From positions 1 to 58,325 of the IMG/VR virus record IMGVR_UViG_3300032334_000450: a DNA stretch of 58,325 bases. One strand, written 5' to 3'. Within the stretch, counting starts at the first letter, position 1. Each line of letters begins with the position of its first letter. Shown in pieces: positions 13,452 through 21,944 of this stretch. A program made the position numbers and the translations under genes. The notes beneath the pieces were generated by a model. That model was not told the origin of the DNA. It worked only from the letters and a program-made list of their open reading frames with translations, and did no database searches. The stretch is from a virus.

Positions 13452-15551
13452 ATGGCTACAGGTATCGCTCTCATTCCAGTTGCCCGCGCAAGTGACCTTG
13501 AGGCGGAGTCAAAAAAGCGCAGTGACGCTATGCAGAATCAACCCGTGATTCAGGGATTGGCTGCGCATGTCCGCACACGTTGGGATAGCTCACGTACAGC
13601 AAAACGTAAACTTGAAGAGCGCATGCTCCAGTGTTTGCGTCAGCGTAACGGCGAGTACGATCCTGAGAAGTTGCAAGAGATCAACGAGCAGGGTGGCTCA
13701 AGTATCTACATAAACCTGACCTCAGTTAAATGCCGCGCGGCTACAAGTTGGCTGCGTGATACGTTGTTGGGTACAGGCAAAGACAAACCATGGTCGATCT
13801 CAGGAACCCCAGACCCTGACATGCCCCCAGAGATTCTGCAAGAGTTGCAGGCGCGATTGGCCAACGAGTTGATGGTTCACTTACAGCAGGGTGGAGCGCA
13901 GCCTAGCCCAGCAGAGTTGCGCACTATGGCGGCCTCGATGAAAGACGAAGCGGATCGCGAGATGCGCGAGATGTCTGAAGACCGCATAGCCCGCATGGAA
14001 CGTAAGATGGAAGACCAGTTGCAAGAAGGCGGCTGGCACAAAGCGTTCAACGAGTTTTTAGATGACATTGTTACATTCCCATATGCTGTGCTCAAGGGTC
14101 CGATCAAGCGTAAACGCAAGACTCTGAAATGGCAGAACGGCGAGTTGGTTCCTGTCGAAGAGATTCGCAACGAGTGGGAGCGCGTTGACCCATTCATGCT
14201 CTACTGGGCTCCATGGTCGTGGGACTTGGGTGATGGTTATGTGATCGAGCGTCATCGCATGACGGCTGAAGATTTGCAAGCTCTGATCGACGTGCCCGGT
14301 TACAACAACGACGCCATTCGTACAGTGCTCAACGACTTCGAAACATCGGGCATGAAAGAATGGCTGTGGACTGACGCATCCAAAGCACAAGCCGAAGGCA
14401 AGTACGTTACTGAGGCAATTATTTCTGGCGACTTGATCGATGCGATTCAGTTGTGGGATTCTGTCAAAGGCAGCTTGCTCCTAGAGTGGGGCTTGACCAA
14501 AAAAGAGATTCCTGATCCAGCGTTGAGCTACCCTTGCGAAGTGTGGTTGATTGGCACCACCGTGATCCGCGCTGTGTTGAACTACGACCCGTTGGGCCGC
14601 AAGCCTTATTACCTCACAAGCTATGAGAATCTGCCCGGTTCTGTGGACGGTAAAGGCGTGACTGACTTGTGCCGCGATGCTCAGGCGATGGTGAATGCAT
14701 CAGGCCGTGCGCTAGCAAACAACATGGGTATCAGCTCTGGCCCACAGGTTGGTATTAACATTTCTCGCTTGCCATCAGGCGAAGACATCACAGACATGCA
14801 CCCATGGAAGATTTGGCAGTTCTCGTCTTCTGACTATGGTGACAATTCTCCTCCCATCACGTTCTTCCAACCCCAGAGCAACGCCAACGAGTTGATGGCT
14901 GTGTTTGAGAAATTCTCTGCACGCGCTGACGAAGACACGATGATCCCTCGCTACATGACTGGCGAGAACACCCCCGGTGCAGGGCGCACGTCATCTGGTT
15001 TGTCCATGTTGATCTCCAACGCCGGCAAGGGTATCAAGCAGGTTATCAGTAATATCGACAAGAACGTCATCACCCCCGCCATCGAGCGCTTGTACCAAGA
15101 CAACTTGCGCTACAGCAAAGACCCTGACTTGATCGGCGACGTGAACATTGTTGCAACAGGTGCATCTAGCCTTGTGATTAAAGAAGCCGAAGCGGTTCGC
15201 CGTAACGAGTTCTTGCAGGTTGTTTTGAACAGCCCCGTTGCTCAGCAGATCGTTGGTATGGACGGCACTGCCGAGTTGCTCCGCGACCAAGCTAAGAACC
15301 TCAGTGGCAACACTGACCGCATCGTTCCTGACCGCCAGCAGTTAAGTGTTGTACAGCAGCAACAGCAAACCATTACGCAGTTGCAACAACAGTTGGCTCA
15401 GATTATGGGCGAACTCCAGAATGGAGGTATGCCTCCCGAGATGGCCGGCGGTATGACACAAGGCCCAGCCCCAAAGAATATGCTGCCCGACGGTTCGCAA
15501 GTTGGCGGACGCGAAGGTAACATGATGTCCCCAAGACCTAACGGAGTTTGA
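13452..15551 (+). CDS. Portal protein
   Basis: A 699-residue protein in the canonical place after the terminase. The size is in the range of P22/T7-type podovirus portals. It has a long helical N-terminal part, a central clip and stem region, and a Gln-rich coiled segment near residues 630-660 followed by a Gly/Met/Pro-rich tail. It forms the dodecameric ring at the vertex through which DNA passes and that binds the terminase and adaptor proteins. The gene carries an AAGGACGACTG ribosome binding site. Confidence 0.88.
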   Translation: MATGIALIPVARASDLEAESKKRSDAMQNQPVIQGLAAHVRTRWDSSRTAKRKLEERMLQCLRQRNGEYDPEKLQEINEQGGSSIYINLTSVKCRAATSWLRDTLLGTGKDKPWSISGTPDPDMPPEILQELQARLANELMVHLQQGGAQPSPAELRTMAASMKDEADREMREMSEDRIARMERKMEDQLQEGGWHKAFNEFLDDIVTFPYAVLKGPIKRKRKTLKWQNGELVPVEEIRNEWERVDPFMLYWAPWSWDLGDGYVIERHRMTAEDLQALIDVPGYNNDAIRTVLNDFETSGMKEWLWTDASKAQAEGKYVTEAIISGDLIDAIQLWDSVKGSLLLEWGLTKKEIPDPALSYPCEVWLIGTTVIRAVLNYDPLGRKPYYLTSYENLPGSVDGKGVTDLCRDAQAMVNASGRALANNMGISSGPQVGINISRLPSGEDITDMHPWKIWQFSSSDYGDNSPPITFFQPQSNANELMAVFEKFSARADEDTMIPRYMTGENTPGAGRTSSGLSMLISNAGKGIKQVISNIDKNVITPAIERLYQDNLRYSKDPDLIGDVNIVATGASSLVIKEAEAVRRNEFLQVVLNSPVAQQIVGMDGTAELLRDQAKNLSGNTDRIVPDRQQLSVVQQQQQTITQLQQQLAQIMGELQNGGMPPEMAGGMTQGPAPKNMLPDGSQVGGREGNMMSPRPNGV

Positions 15552-15552
15552 T

Positions 15553-15927
15553 ATGCGCGGAATTACTGCAACACCCACTATCGCTGGCCTGATTGTCCAG
15601 CTCTTTCATGCACGTACAAACGCGCATTTGCAACACTTGCGTACAAAAAGCTACGCAACACACGTTGCTCTGAACGAGTTTTACGACAACATTGTTGAGT
15701 TGACTGATAAATTAGCCGAGGCCACACAAGGCCGCTACGGTATTCTGGATTACCCTGAGTTGCCATACAAGGCTGAGTCTGACCCCATTATGATGATCCG
15801 CGGCTTGCGTCGTTACATTGATGAGAACCGTGACTCTATGTGCGATCACTCTGAATTGCAGAATTTGATCGACGAAATAGTTGCACAAATGGACTCTACG
15901 TTGTATAAACTTGAGAATCTATCTTGA
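15553..15927 (+). CDS. Hypothetical protein after the portal (124 aa)
   Basis: A 124-residue helical protein (HARTNAHLQHLRTKSYATHVALNEFYDNIVELTDKLAEA) starting one base after the portal stop, with GGAG seven bases upstream. It resembles small helical phage proteins whose middle contains a DKLAEA..GRYG motif. It could act as a head or DNA-handling protein, but function is unknown. Confidence 0.65.
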   Translation: MRGITATPTIAGLIVQLFHARTNAHLQHLRTKSYATHVALNEFYDNIVELTDKLAEATQGRYGILDYPELPYKAESDPIMMIRGLRRYIDENRDSMCDHSELQNLIDEIVAQMDSTLYKLENLS

Positions 15928-15952
15928 CTGTGTAAATAGTCAGTGGTATAAA
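15924..15952 (+). promoter_or_regulatory. Late promoter, sigma70-type
   Basis: TTGACT (15924-15929), a 17-base spacer and TATAAA (15947-15952). The -35 overlaps the stop codon of the upstream gene. The -10 ends eight bases before the ATG at 15961, so the transcript would be leaderless or nearly so. The 12-base word AGTGGTATAAAC recurs at 18318-18329. Confidence 0.65.
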
Positions 15953-15960
15953 CGCGACAT

Positions 15961-16203
15961 ATGAAGATTTTTGTAGGCCAAAAGCCAGACCCCCAGCACA
16001 TGCAAGCGCTAGTCCGCTGCAAGCTAGGAGAAAACGGAGCCTTGTTGGACTTGTTCCGCAAGAAGCTAGAGGAGACTAAGAACTCCCTCGTCGTCGCAGA
16101 CGATCTAGTCAAACTGCACCGTTTACAAGGTAGGGCAGAGGTCTTAACAGATTTTCTCGAAGCGGTTGAGAAATCGCAAGAGATTTTCGACCGGGTCAGA
16201 TGA
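15961..16203 (+). CDS. Hypothetical coiled protein (80 aa), possibly leaderless
   Basis: An 80-residue, mostly helical protein (LGENGALLDLFRKKLEETKNSLVVADDLVKLHRLQGRAEVLTDF). No ribosome binding site lies upstream of the ATG; instead a good promoter ends eight bases before it. It sits between the portal-side genes and the scaffold. Similar small proteins with a LxRLQGRAxxLxDFL motif are common in phage heads; function unknown. Confidence 0.65.
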   Translation: MKIFVGQKPDPQHMQALVRCKLGENGALLDLFRKKLEETKNSLVVADDLVKLHRLQGRAEVLTDFLEAVEKSQEIFDRVR

Positions 16204-16292
16204 CCCGAATTTTGTAGTCCGAGCAAACCATTATGTGGACGGCAGACCGAAGTAGGAGCCAGAAACAGAGTTGGAGCTTTTAGGAGATATTG

Positions 16293-17255
16293 ATGGCATT
16301 ACCAAGGCAAGTTGAAGCCCAGTTAAAAGAACTGGAAGAGATCGAAAAGCAGCTAGCTGCACAGCAAAATCCGCAGGACCCCCCTGCAGAACCTGAACCA
16401 CAGCAAGCACAGCCGGAAGAACCCGCCCAGAACCCTGAACCGGTGGCACCACAGCCCGAGGTGAAGTCAGAAAAACCAGTTGAACCGGAAGTACCGGAAG
16501 AGACATGGCAGCAGAAATACAAAACCCTCAAGGGTATGTACGATGCCGAAGTGCCTCGCTTGCATTCAGATGTAAGAGAACTGCGCTCACAAATGGAAAG
16601 ACTCCAAAAAGCCGCAGAAACTCCTAAGTCAGAACCCAAGCCCGCGAAGATGGAGAAGCTGGTTACGGATGCTGATGTTCAAGCATTCGGCGAGGACTTA
16701 ATTGAAGTCCAACGCAAAGTTGCCCGCGAAGTGGCAGCAGAGTTTCGAGGTGAACTCGATGCGATGAAAGCTGAGAATGAGAAGTTGCGCGAGCAGTTGA
16801 CCATGACCGGCAGCCAAGTATCTGAGGCATCCTTTGAGCAGCGTCTGTACCGTTTGGTTCCAGACTTCCAGACAGTTAACGCCGACGAACGTTGGATTGG
16901 CTGGCTGAATGAGGTTGATCCTCTGCTCAGAGCACCTAGAAAATCTGTTGCACAAGATGCGTTCAACCGAGGCGATGCTGAAGCCGTTGCACACTACATT
17001 GGGATGTTCAAATCGAGCGTCGCCCCTGCAGAGCAACCAAGTGATAGAGCCGCTGAACTTGAAAAACAAATCCAGCCGAAACGATCTGCATCTACTGCAC
17101 CAGTTTCACAACAGGCCAAAACATACACGGATGCACAAGTCCAGAAGATGTTCCAACGGTCTGTCGAACTGAGCTCTAGAGGGCAGCGCGATGAGGCAAT
17201 GAAACTTGAAGCTGAAATTGATGCGGCTTACAGAGAAGGACGCGTGAGAGCGTAA
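16293..17255 (+). CDS. Capsid scaffolding protein
   Basis: A 320-residue protein directly upstream of the capsid gene. The start at 16293 follows TAGGAGATATTG; a TTG one codon earlier is less likely. The N-terminal third is rich in Pro, Glu and Gln (about residues 15-70), followed by long coiled-coil stretches and a charged, helical C-terminus: the usual look of a scaffold. It would guide assembly of the capsid protein and leave the prohead before packaging. I see no protease motif. Confidence 0.75.
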   Translation: MALPRQVEAQLKELEEIEKQLAAQQNPQDPPAEPEPQQAQPEEPAQNPEPVAPQPEVKSEKPVEPEVPEETWQQKYKTLKGMYDAEVPRLHSDVRELRSQMERLQKAAETPKSEPKPAKMEKLVTDADVQAFGEDLIEVQRKVAREVAAEFRGELDAMKAENEKLREQLTMTGSQVSEASFEQRLYRLVPDFQTVNADERWIGWLNEVDPLLRAPRKSVAQDAFNRGDAEAVAHYIGMFKSSVAPAEQPSDRAAELEKQIQPKRSASTAPVSQQAKTYTDAQVQKMFQRSVELSSRGQRDEAMKLEAEIDAAYREGRVRA

Positions 17256-17308
17256 TCCCTGCGAGCAGCATTTACCCAACCTGTTTTTATTTTTTATAGG
17301 AGGCCAAA

Positions 17309-18316
17309 ATGGCTGCTGTTTTCCCCGTCACGGGCTCTGGTGCATTTGACACCAACCCTTCCTACTCCGGTGCCTTTATCCCCACGCTGTGGTCAGGCAA
17401 ACTCTTGGCTAAGTTCTACCAGAACACCATGTTGTCTGAAGTCGCTAACACCGACTACGAAGGTGAATTGAAGAACCAAGGCGATACCGTCCGTATCCGT
17501 CTGGCTCCTTCCATCAGCATTTCTGACTACACTGTTGGTCAGACTCTGTCTTACGAAGTCCCCACTCCTATCTACCAAGATATGCAAGTGAACAAGGGTA
17601 AGTACTTCGGCGTGCAAGTCAATGACGTGTTGGCCTATCAGTCCGACATGAACTTGATGAACATGTTCACAGAAGACGCTGCCAAGCAGTTGAAAATCGC
17701 CATCGAAAACGAAGTGTTCTTCAACAGCTTCGTGACTGAAGGCCCTGCTGCTCAAAACGAAGGCGCTACTGCCGGTAAGATTTCTGCTGCTTACAACTTG
17801 GGCACAGATACAACTCCTATCGACCAATCCACTCCTGAAAACGTGTTGAAGGCTATCCTCCGCATGTCTACAGTTTTGGATGAGCAGAACGTTCCTGAAG
17901 ATGGCCGTTTCTTGATCTTGTCTCCCTATGACCGTCACCTGTTGATGCAATCTAGCATCGCTCAGGCTTACTTCACTGGCGACCAGTCAAGCACCATCCG
18001 TACCGGCAAGATCGGTATGTTGGACCGCTTCAGCGTGTATGTGTCTAACTTGTTGCCCCGTGGTGAAGCTGGTAAAGCTTTGGTTGCTGGTTTGTCTGCT
18101 ACCTCCTCTGGCGGTGCTGTGACCAACGCTAAGGCTCGTCGTATTATGGTTGCTGGTACAAAGGCTGCTACGTCTTTCGCCATGACCATTAACAAGACAG
18201 AACCCCTGCGTAACCAAACAGACTTCGGCGATATCGTCCGCGGTTTGGCTGTGTACGGCCGTAAGGTTGTTAAGCCTGAAGCCTTGGTAACTGCTACTGT
18301 TGGCTCTGCCACTTGA
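17309..18316 (+). CDS. Major capsid protein
   Basis: A 335-residue protein with a strong AGGAGG ribosome binding site eight bases before the ATG. The sequence has the alternating beta and alpha pattern and the central long-helix region of the HK97 fold, and the length is near that of T7- and P22-type coat proteins. Position (after the scaffold, before the connectors) supports the call. Codon choice is uniform and highly optimised (for example GGT, GCT and AAC), as expected for the most abundant product. A strong terminator follows. Confidence 0.85.
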   Translation: MAAVFPVTGSGAFDTNPSYSGAFIPTLWSGKLLAKFYQNTMLSEVANTDYEGELKNQGDTVRIRLAPSISISDYTVGQTLSYEVPTPIYQDMQVNKGKYFGVQVNDVLAYQSDMNLMNMFTEDAAKQLKIAIENEVFFNSFVTEGPAAQNEGATAGKISAAYNLGTDTTPIDQSTPENVLKAILRMSTVLDEQNVPEDGRFLILSPYDRHLLMQSSIAQAYFTGDQSSTIRTGKIGMLDRFSVYVSNLLPRGEAGKALVAGLSATSSGGAVTNAKARRIMVAGTKAATSFAMTINKTEPLRNQTDFGDIVRGLAVYGRKVVKPEALVTATVGSAT

Positions 18317-18328
18317 TAGTGGTATAAA
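18300..18328 (+). promoter_or_regulatory. Promoter candidate overlapping the capsid gene end and terminator
   Basis: TTGGCT (18300-18305), a 17-base spacer and TATAAA (18323-18328), sharing a 12-base word with the promoter at 15924-15952. The predicted start (about 18335) lies inside the terminator stem, so transcripts begun here would lack most of its left arm and could escape it. Confidence 0.5.
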
Positions 18329-18330
18329 CT

Positions 18331-18354
18331 GGGGGCCTTCGGGCCCCCTTTTTT
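18331..18354 (+). terminator. Intrinsic terminator after the capsid gene
   Basis: Arms GGGGGCC and GGCCCCC around a TTCG loop (18338-18341), followed by six T. A strong terminator behind the capsid gene would raise the relative level of capsid mRNA over the downstream genes. Confidence 0.9.
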
Positions 18355-18373
18355 GTTTAATCTTGGAGAAAAT

Positions 18374-18646
18374 ATGACTGCTCTTGAACTAATGACACGC
18401 CTCGGTGGCGAAGTCCTGAACAACAAAATTCGCGCAAACATCGATGGTGAGATCGTTATTGTTGCCCGCCTTGAAGACCAAGACTGGGTTTTGACCGATC
18501 GCGGCATTTTGTTGGCTAATGAGCATTCTAATTTGGCCGTGGCTGAAACAGCTACAACAAAAACTCGCAAAACTAAAGCACAACTGGTAGAATCTGTTGA
18601 AGTTACCGGTGAACCAACCGTTGGTCTCACGCAAGCTACCGAATAA
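18374..18646 (+). CDS. Hypothetical head or connector accessory protein (90 aa)
   Basis: A 90-residue protein starting at 18374 behind GGAG. The first 60 residues form a compact alpha/beta domain (LMTRLGGEVLNNKIRANIDGEIVIVARLEDQDWVLTDRG), the rest is a Thr/Lys-rich flexible tail. Directly behind the capsid gene it could be a decoration, head-closure or neck protein. No family recognised. Confidence 0.6.
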   Translation: MTALELMTRLGGEVLNNKIRANIDGEIVIVARLEDQDWVLTDRGILLANEHSNLAVAETATTKTRKTKAQLVESVEVTGEPTVGLTQATE

Positions 18647-18654
18647 GGTACATC

Positions 18655-19287
18655 ATGAAACCTCTGAGCGCTTTTTACCCAAGAATACTGCCGTATTTAC
18701 CCGGCTGCTCAGAGCCGTTGGTCGATCAGGTTTTGGTCAATTCCGCGATTGAGTTTGCTGAGACGTCTTTGACGTTACGCCAGAACCTTGATTCTTTCCG
18801 CACTATTGCCGGTGTTGACCAGTATGATCTTGACCCACCCACAGTTAACCATGACATTAATCGTGTTCGTGGTGTCACTCTTGACGGTAAAGAATTGACA
18901 GCGGGTTTGTTTGAAGCAATCCGCAATGATCTGCCAACAGCGCAAGCAAAGCCACGCGGTTTTTACACTGACCGCACAGATAACACATTCACTCTGAAGT
19001 TGTCACCACCACCCGACGGGAAATACACAGTTGTAGTCGCTGTTACATTGCGCCCATCTCGTGATGCGGTCTTACTCGACGACGACCTATACAATATCTG
19101 GATTGATCCTATTGTCTCTGGCGCGATTGCTCGCGCTATGCAGGTTCCCGATCAGCCGTTCACCAATTTTGCTAGAGCCCAACAGTTGATGGACTCAGCC
19201 GCTACTCAGACCAACGCCTCTCGTATTGAGGGCAACTATGGTTTGGTTCGCGGTTCCATGCGCGTTCGTCCCCGTCCTTTTGCTTGA
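18655..19287 (+). CDS. Head-tail adaptor protein (likely)
   Basis: A 210-residue protein with the helix-beta-helix pattern of phage adaptor proteins: an N-terminal helical part (residues 1-40), a beta sandwich (about 45-130) and a C-terminal helical pair. Placed right after the capsid region and followed by a second connector, it fits a head-tail adaptor below the portal. The assignment is by order and pattern. Confidence 0.65.
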   Translation: MKPLSAFYPRILPYLPGCSEPLVDQVLVNSAIEFAETSLTLRQNLDSFRTIAGVDQYDLDPPTVNHDINRVRGVTLDGKELTAGLFEAIRNDLPTAQAKPRGFYTDRTDNTFTLKLSPPPDGKYTVVVAVTLRPSRDAVLLDDDLYNIWIDPIVSGAIARAMQVPDQPFTNFARAQQLMDSAATQTNASRIEGNYGLVRGSMRVRPRPFA

Positions 19288-19295
19288 GGTAAATC

Positions 19296-19955
19296 ATGAC
19301 CATTGCAGCACAATCAATTATCCGTCGTGTCGTTGAGACAATGCAGGACAACACGTCTGTGCGTTGGCCAGTGGCTGAACTTGTTCGTTACCTCAATGAT
19401 GGTCAGCGTGAAGTGGTCTTGTACCGTCCTGACTCGATGGTGACTAACGCTACCGTGGCTCTTGCAGGCGGCGCGAAGCAGGCTTTGCCCGCTAACGGCT
19501 CCAAACTAATCGACGTTATCCGTAACACAAGCGGCAACAAGCGTTCCGTTCGCATGACCGTGCGCAACATCTTGGACACACAGAGCCCCAACTGGTACAA
19601 CCTGACAGGCGTGACAGAGATTCTGCACTACATGTACGACGCTCGTGACCCCAAGGTGTTCTACGTATACCCACCAGCAGCCTCTTCAGGCGCTTCCGTG
19701 GAGTTGGTGTACTCTGCCTATCCAACAGACATCACAGAGCCCGCTGACGGGGCTGTATACAGTGCTGTGACCGGTAACATCAGCTTGCCCGATATCTATG
19801 GCAACGTCTTGGCCGACTACATCTTGTATCGTGCTTACACCAAAGATAGCGAGTACGCAGGTAACGCTCAACGCGCACAGGCCCACTACGCAGCCTTCCA
19901 AGCTGCATTGACAACCGAGATGGCTGGTACAACAGGCGTTGCGCCTAAAATCTGA
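19296..19955 (+). CDS. Head-tail connector, DUF6682-like adaptor protein
   Basis: A 219-residue protein with a helical N-terminus (RRVVETMQDNTSVRWPVAELVRYLNDGQREVV), a beta-rich middle including YYVYPP-like strands and a helical C-terminus (AQRAQAHYAAFQAALTTEM). This matches the phage adaptor family with the ..VRWP..EL..YLNDGQR.V motif, which binds the portal and receives the tail. It is coupled to its neighbours by short gaps and clear GAGG sites. Confidence 0.75.
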   Translation: MTIAAQSIIRRVVETMQDNTSVRWPVAELVRYLNDGQREVVLYRPDSMVTNATVALAGGAKQALPANGSKLIDVIRNTSGNKRSVRMTVRNILDTQSPNWYNLTGVTEILHYMYDARDPKVFYVYPPAASSGASVELVYSAYPTDITEPADGAVYSAVTGNISLPDIYGNVLADYILYRAYTKDSEYAGNAQRAQAHYAAFQAALTTEMAGTTGVAPKI

Positions 19956-19963
19956 GGTGACAC

Positions 19964-20296
19964 ATGGCCGAGAAAATTAAACTCGTACAGGGCGATACAA
20001 AGCCCGCCTTGGTGTGCAATATCACCGATGAGATCACGGGCGCTGCCATTTCGATTACCGGCGCTACAGTCTTGTTAAAGTTCCGTGCTGTTGGCGCGAC
20101 CGATCTGACCGCTACTGTTACTGGTTCCGTGACTGACGGCGCTAACGGCCAAGTTGCTTTCTACCCAGCTTCTGCTCCCGCCATGTTGTTAGGAGAAGCC
20201 GGCGACTACGAAGGCGAAATCCAGATTACTTTCTCTGATGGCACAATCCAAACTGTTTACGACTTGCTGAAGTTTAAGCTCCGCGAGGACTTCTAA
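19964..20296 (+). CDS. BppU-type baseplate upper protein domain (Ig-like)
   Basis: A 110-residue protein matching the N-terminal BppU fold: LVQGDTKPALVCNITDEITG (residues 6-25), then GATVLLKFR and a final YEGEIQITFSDG strand. In other phages this domain anchors receptor-binding parts to the tail. Here it would sit at the top of a fibre or attach to the connector. Its stop overlaps the start of the next gene (TAATG). Confidence 0.75.
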   Translation: MAEKIKLVQGDTKPALVCNITDEITGAAISITGATVLLKFRAVGATDLTATVTGSVTDGANGQVAFYPASAPAMLLGEAGDYEGEIQITFSDGTIQTVYDLLKFKLREDF

Positions 20297-21480
20297 TGGG
20301 CGTGACGGTTGTCAATAATGCTCTAGCGGCTTCTTCGGCTGTTACAAGAGCAAGGGCAAGCGTCGTCATCGTAGCGCCGATCGCCGAGACTTCGGCTGCG
20401 CTTTTATCCGCTGCAACATTTGCCTCGATTGCTGGGGCATCAATTACTCTTGTAGTTCCTGTTAGCAGCCTGAGCTATATCACAATGGCGTCGGGGGCGC
20501 GTCTTGATACGTCCGGCCGATTTCAATATTTTTCTGAAGTAGTCACAGTAGCGGACACTTCTTTTCGTGTAGTAGGGAAAACCCTTACAGATACATTCGC
20601 ATCGACTGATTACATAACGTCGAAGTCTGCGGACATTGTCAAACATGATAGCGTTTCAGTTCCCGATTTTATTATCCGCACGCTTGAATTTATCCGCCGG
20701 TTCACAGACTCTTTTGGTTTTTCAGACAGCCCATCGTTTTCCACGGAAAAGCCATTAGTAGATATCTTTTTGATATCAGATGCGGCGGCCAAGGGCTTTA
20801 ATAAACCTCGAGCGGATGCTTTCTCCTTATCTGATTCTGCCCCGGTGTTCTCCTACCAAGTAGCGTATTTTGATTCTTTTGCTCTTTCAGAAACTATACG
20901 CCGGACTTTTAGTAAAGCACTGATTGACAGCACGGGCACCACAGACGCGGCTCAGTTTGCTTTGGGCAAACACACCTCAGATATTTTTTATATTGCCGAC
21001 AGTGCTAGCCGAAGCACGTCTAAGGCGCTGGTCGACAGTTTTACCCACACCGACGCTGCAGCAAAAGACACCGCCAAAGCATTGACAGACTCGTTCCCGT
21101 TGTCGGACTTTGCGACTAGAAACACAATAAAAGCTGCGTTTGACTCCTTTGGTAGCTCAGAAACCTTAACACGAGCCCTCGACAAAGGCGTGTTTGACAG
21201 CCTTGTGCTTTCTGATTTCTCCAGCCGTATTATTGGTCGTGTGATTAATGATGGCGTTGCAATGAACGACAGCGCCGATTTAGCGGATAATATTACCTAC
21301 CAAGCTGTAAAATACATAACCAATCTAGTTTTTGTGGCAGACGCAACTACAGTATCTGCCAATCCAAACAAGAACGACACAGTATCTTTGGGCAGCAGTG
21401 GTGTTTTGACTTCCCAAAACTATTGTGATATGTCATACTTCGCAGAAGACTACGTCGGTTCTTCCCGCACATTTTCATAG
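20296..21480 (+). CDS. Repeat-containing structural protein (fibre-like)
   Basis: A 394-residue protein built from tandem units of about 23-27 residues with the core ALxDSFxLSDxAxR, clear from about residue 135 to 320 (for example KALTDSFPLSDFATRN and KGVFDSLVLSDFSSR). Such DSF/LSD repeats occur in long beta-solenoid fibres and adhesins. The N-terminal Ala/Ser-rich region may anchor it to the BppU-like protein just upstream. It has no signal peptide. A receptor-binding or spacer fibre is likely. Confidence 0.6.
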   Translation: MGVTVVNNALAASSAVTRARASVVIVAPIAETSAALLSAATFASIAGASITLVVPVSSLSYITMASGARLDTSGRFQYFSEVVTVADTSFRVVGKTLTDTFASTDYITSKSADIVKHDSVSVPDFIIRTLEFIRRFTDSFGFSDSPSFSTEKPLVDIFLISDAAAKGFNKPRADAFSLSDSAPVFSYQVAYFDSFALSETIRRTFSKALIDSTGTTDAAQFALGKHTSDIFYIADSASRSTSKALVDSFTHTDAAAKDTAKALTDSFPLSDFATRNTIKAAFDSFGSSETLTRALDKGVFDSLVLSDFSSRIIGRVINDGVAMNDSADLADNITYQAVKYITNLVFVADATTVSANPNKNDTVSLGSSGVLTSQNYCDMSYFAEDYVGSSRTFS

Positions 21481-21488
21481 GAGCTTCC

Positions 21489-21926
21489 ATGTTAAACGAC
21501 CAACTCAAAGTCACTGGCGACGTAGTCGTCGAAATCACTGGCCCAGACGGCCAAATTAAGGATCGCCGCGAGATTAAAAACCTTGTAGTGTCTACTGGAA
21601 AAACATTTATTGCAGGTCGTATCGTTGGTACTCCTACAGCTATGTCTCACATGGCTATCGGTTCTAATAATACTGCAGCCGCTACTAACGACGCTGCTTT
21701 GGGTAGTGAGTTGGGCCGCGTTGCGTTGTCTTCTTCCACCTCTGCAGGTGCAGTTGTTACTTATGTAGCTAGCTTCCCAGCCGGTACTGGCACTGGTGCT
21801 GTTGTTGAAGCCGGCGTTTTCAATGCTTCCTCCTCTGGCACAATGCTGTGCCGCACCGTGTTCGCTGTTGTTAACAAAGGCGCAGATGACGCCATGAGCA
21901 TTACATGGGCGATTACAGTTAGCTAA
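21489..21926 (+). CDS. Tail fibre-associated beta-rich protein (145 aa)
   Basis: A 145-residue, Ala/Ser/Thr/Gly-rich protein with a beta pattern and the opening LKVTGDVVVEITGPDGQIKDRREIKNLVVSTGKTFIAGR; this is seen in small tail-fibre or tail-collar proteins. It lies directly before the giant fibre gene and could be a fibre partner or cap. GGAG lies six bases before the start. Confidence 0.65.
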   Translation: MLNDQLKVTGDVVVEITGPDGQIKDRREIKNLVVSTGKTFIAGRIVGTPTAMSHMAIGSNNTAAATNDAALGSELGRVALSSSTSAGAVVTYVASFPAGTGTGAVVEAGVFNASSSGTMLCRTVFAVVNKGADDAMSITWAITVS

Positions 21927-21944
21927 TTTTTGGAGTAGTGTTGT

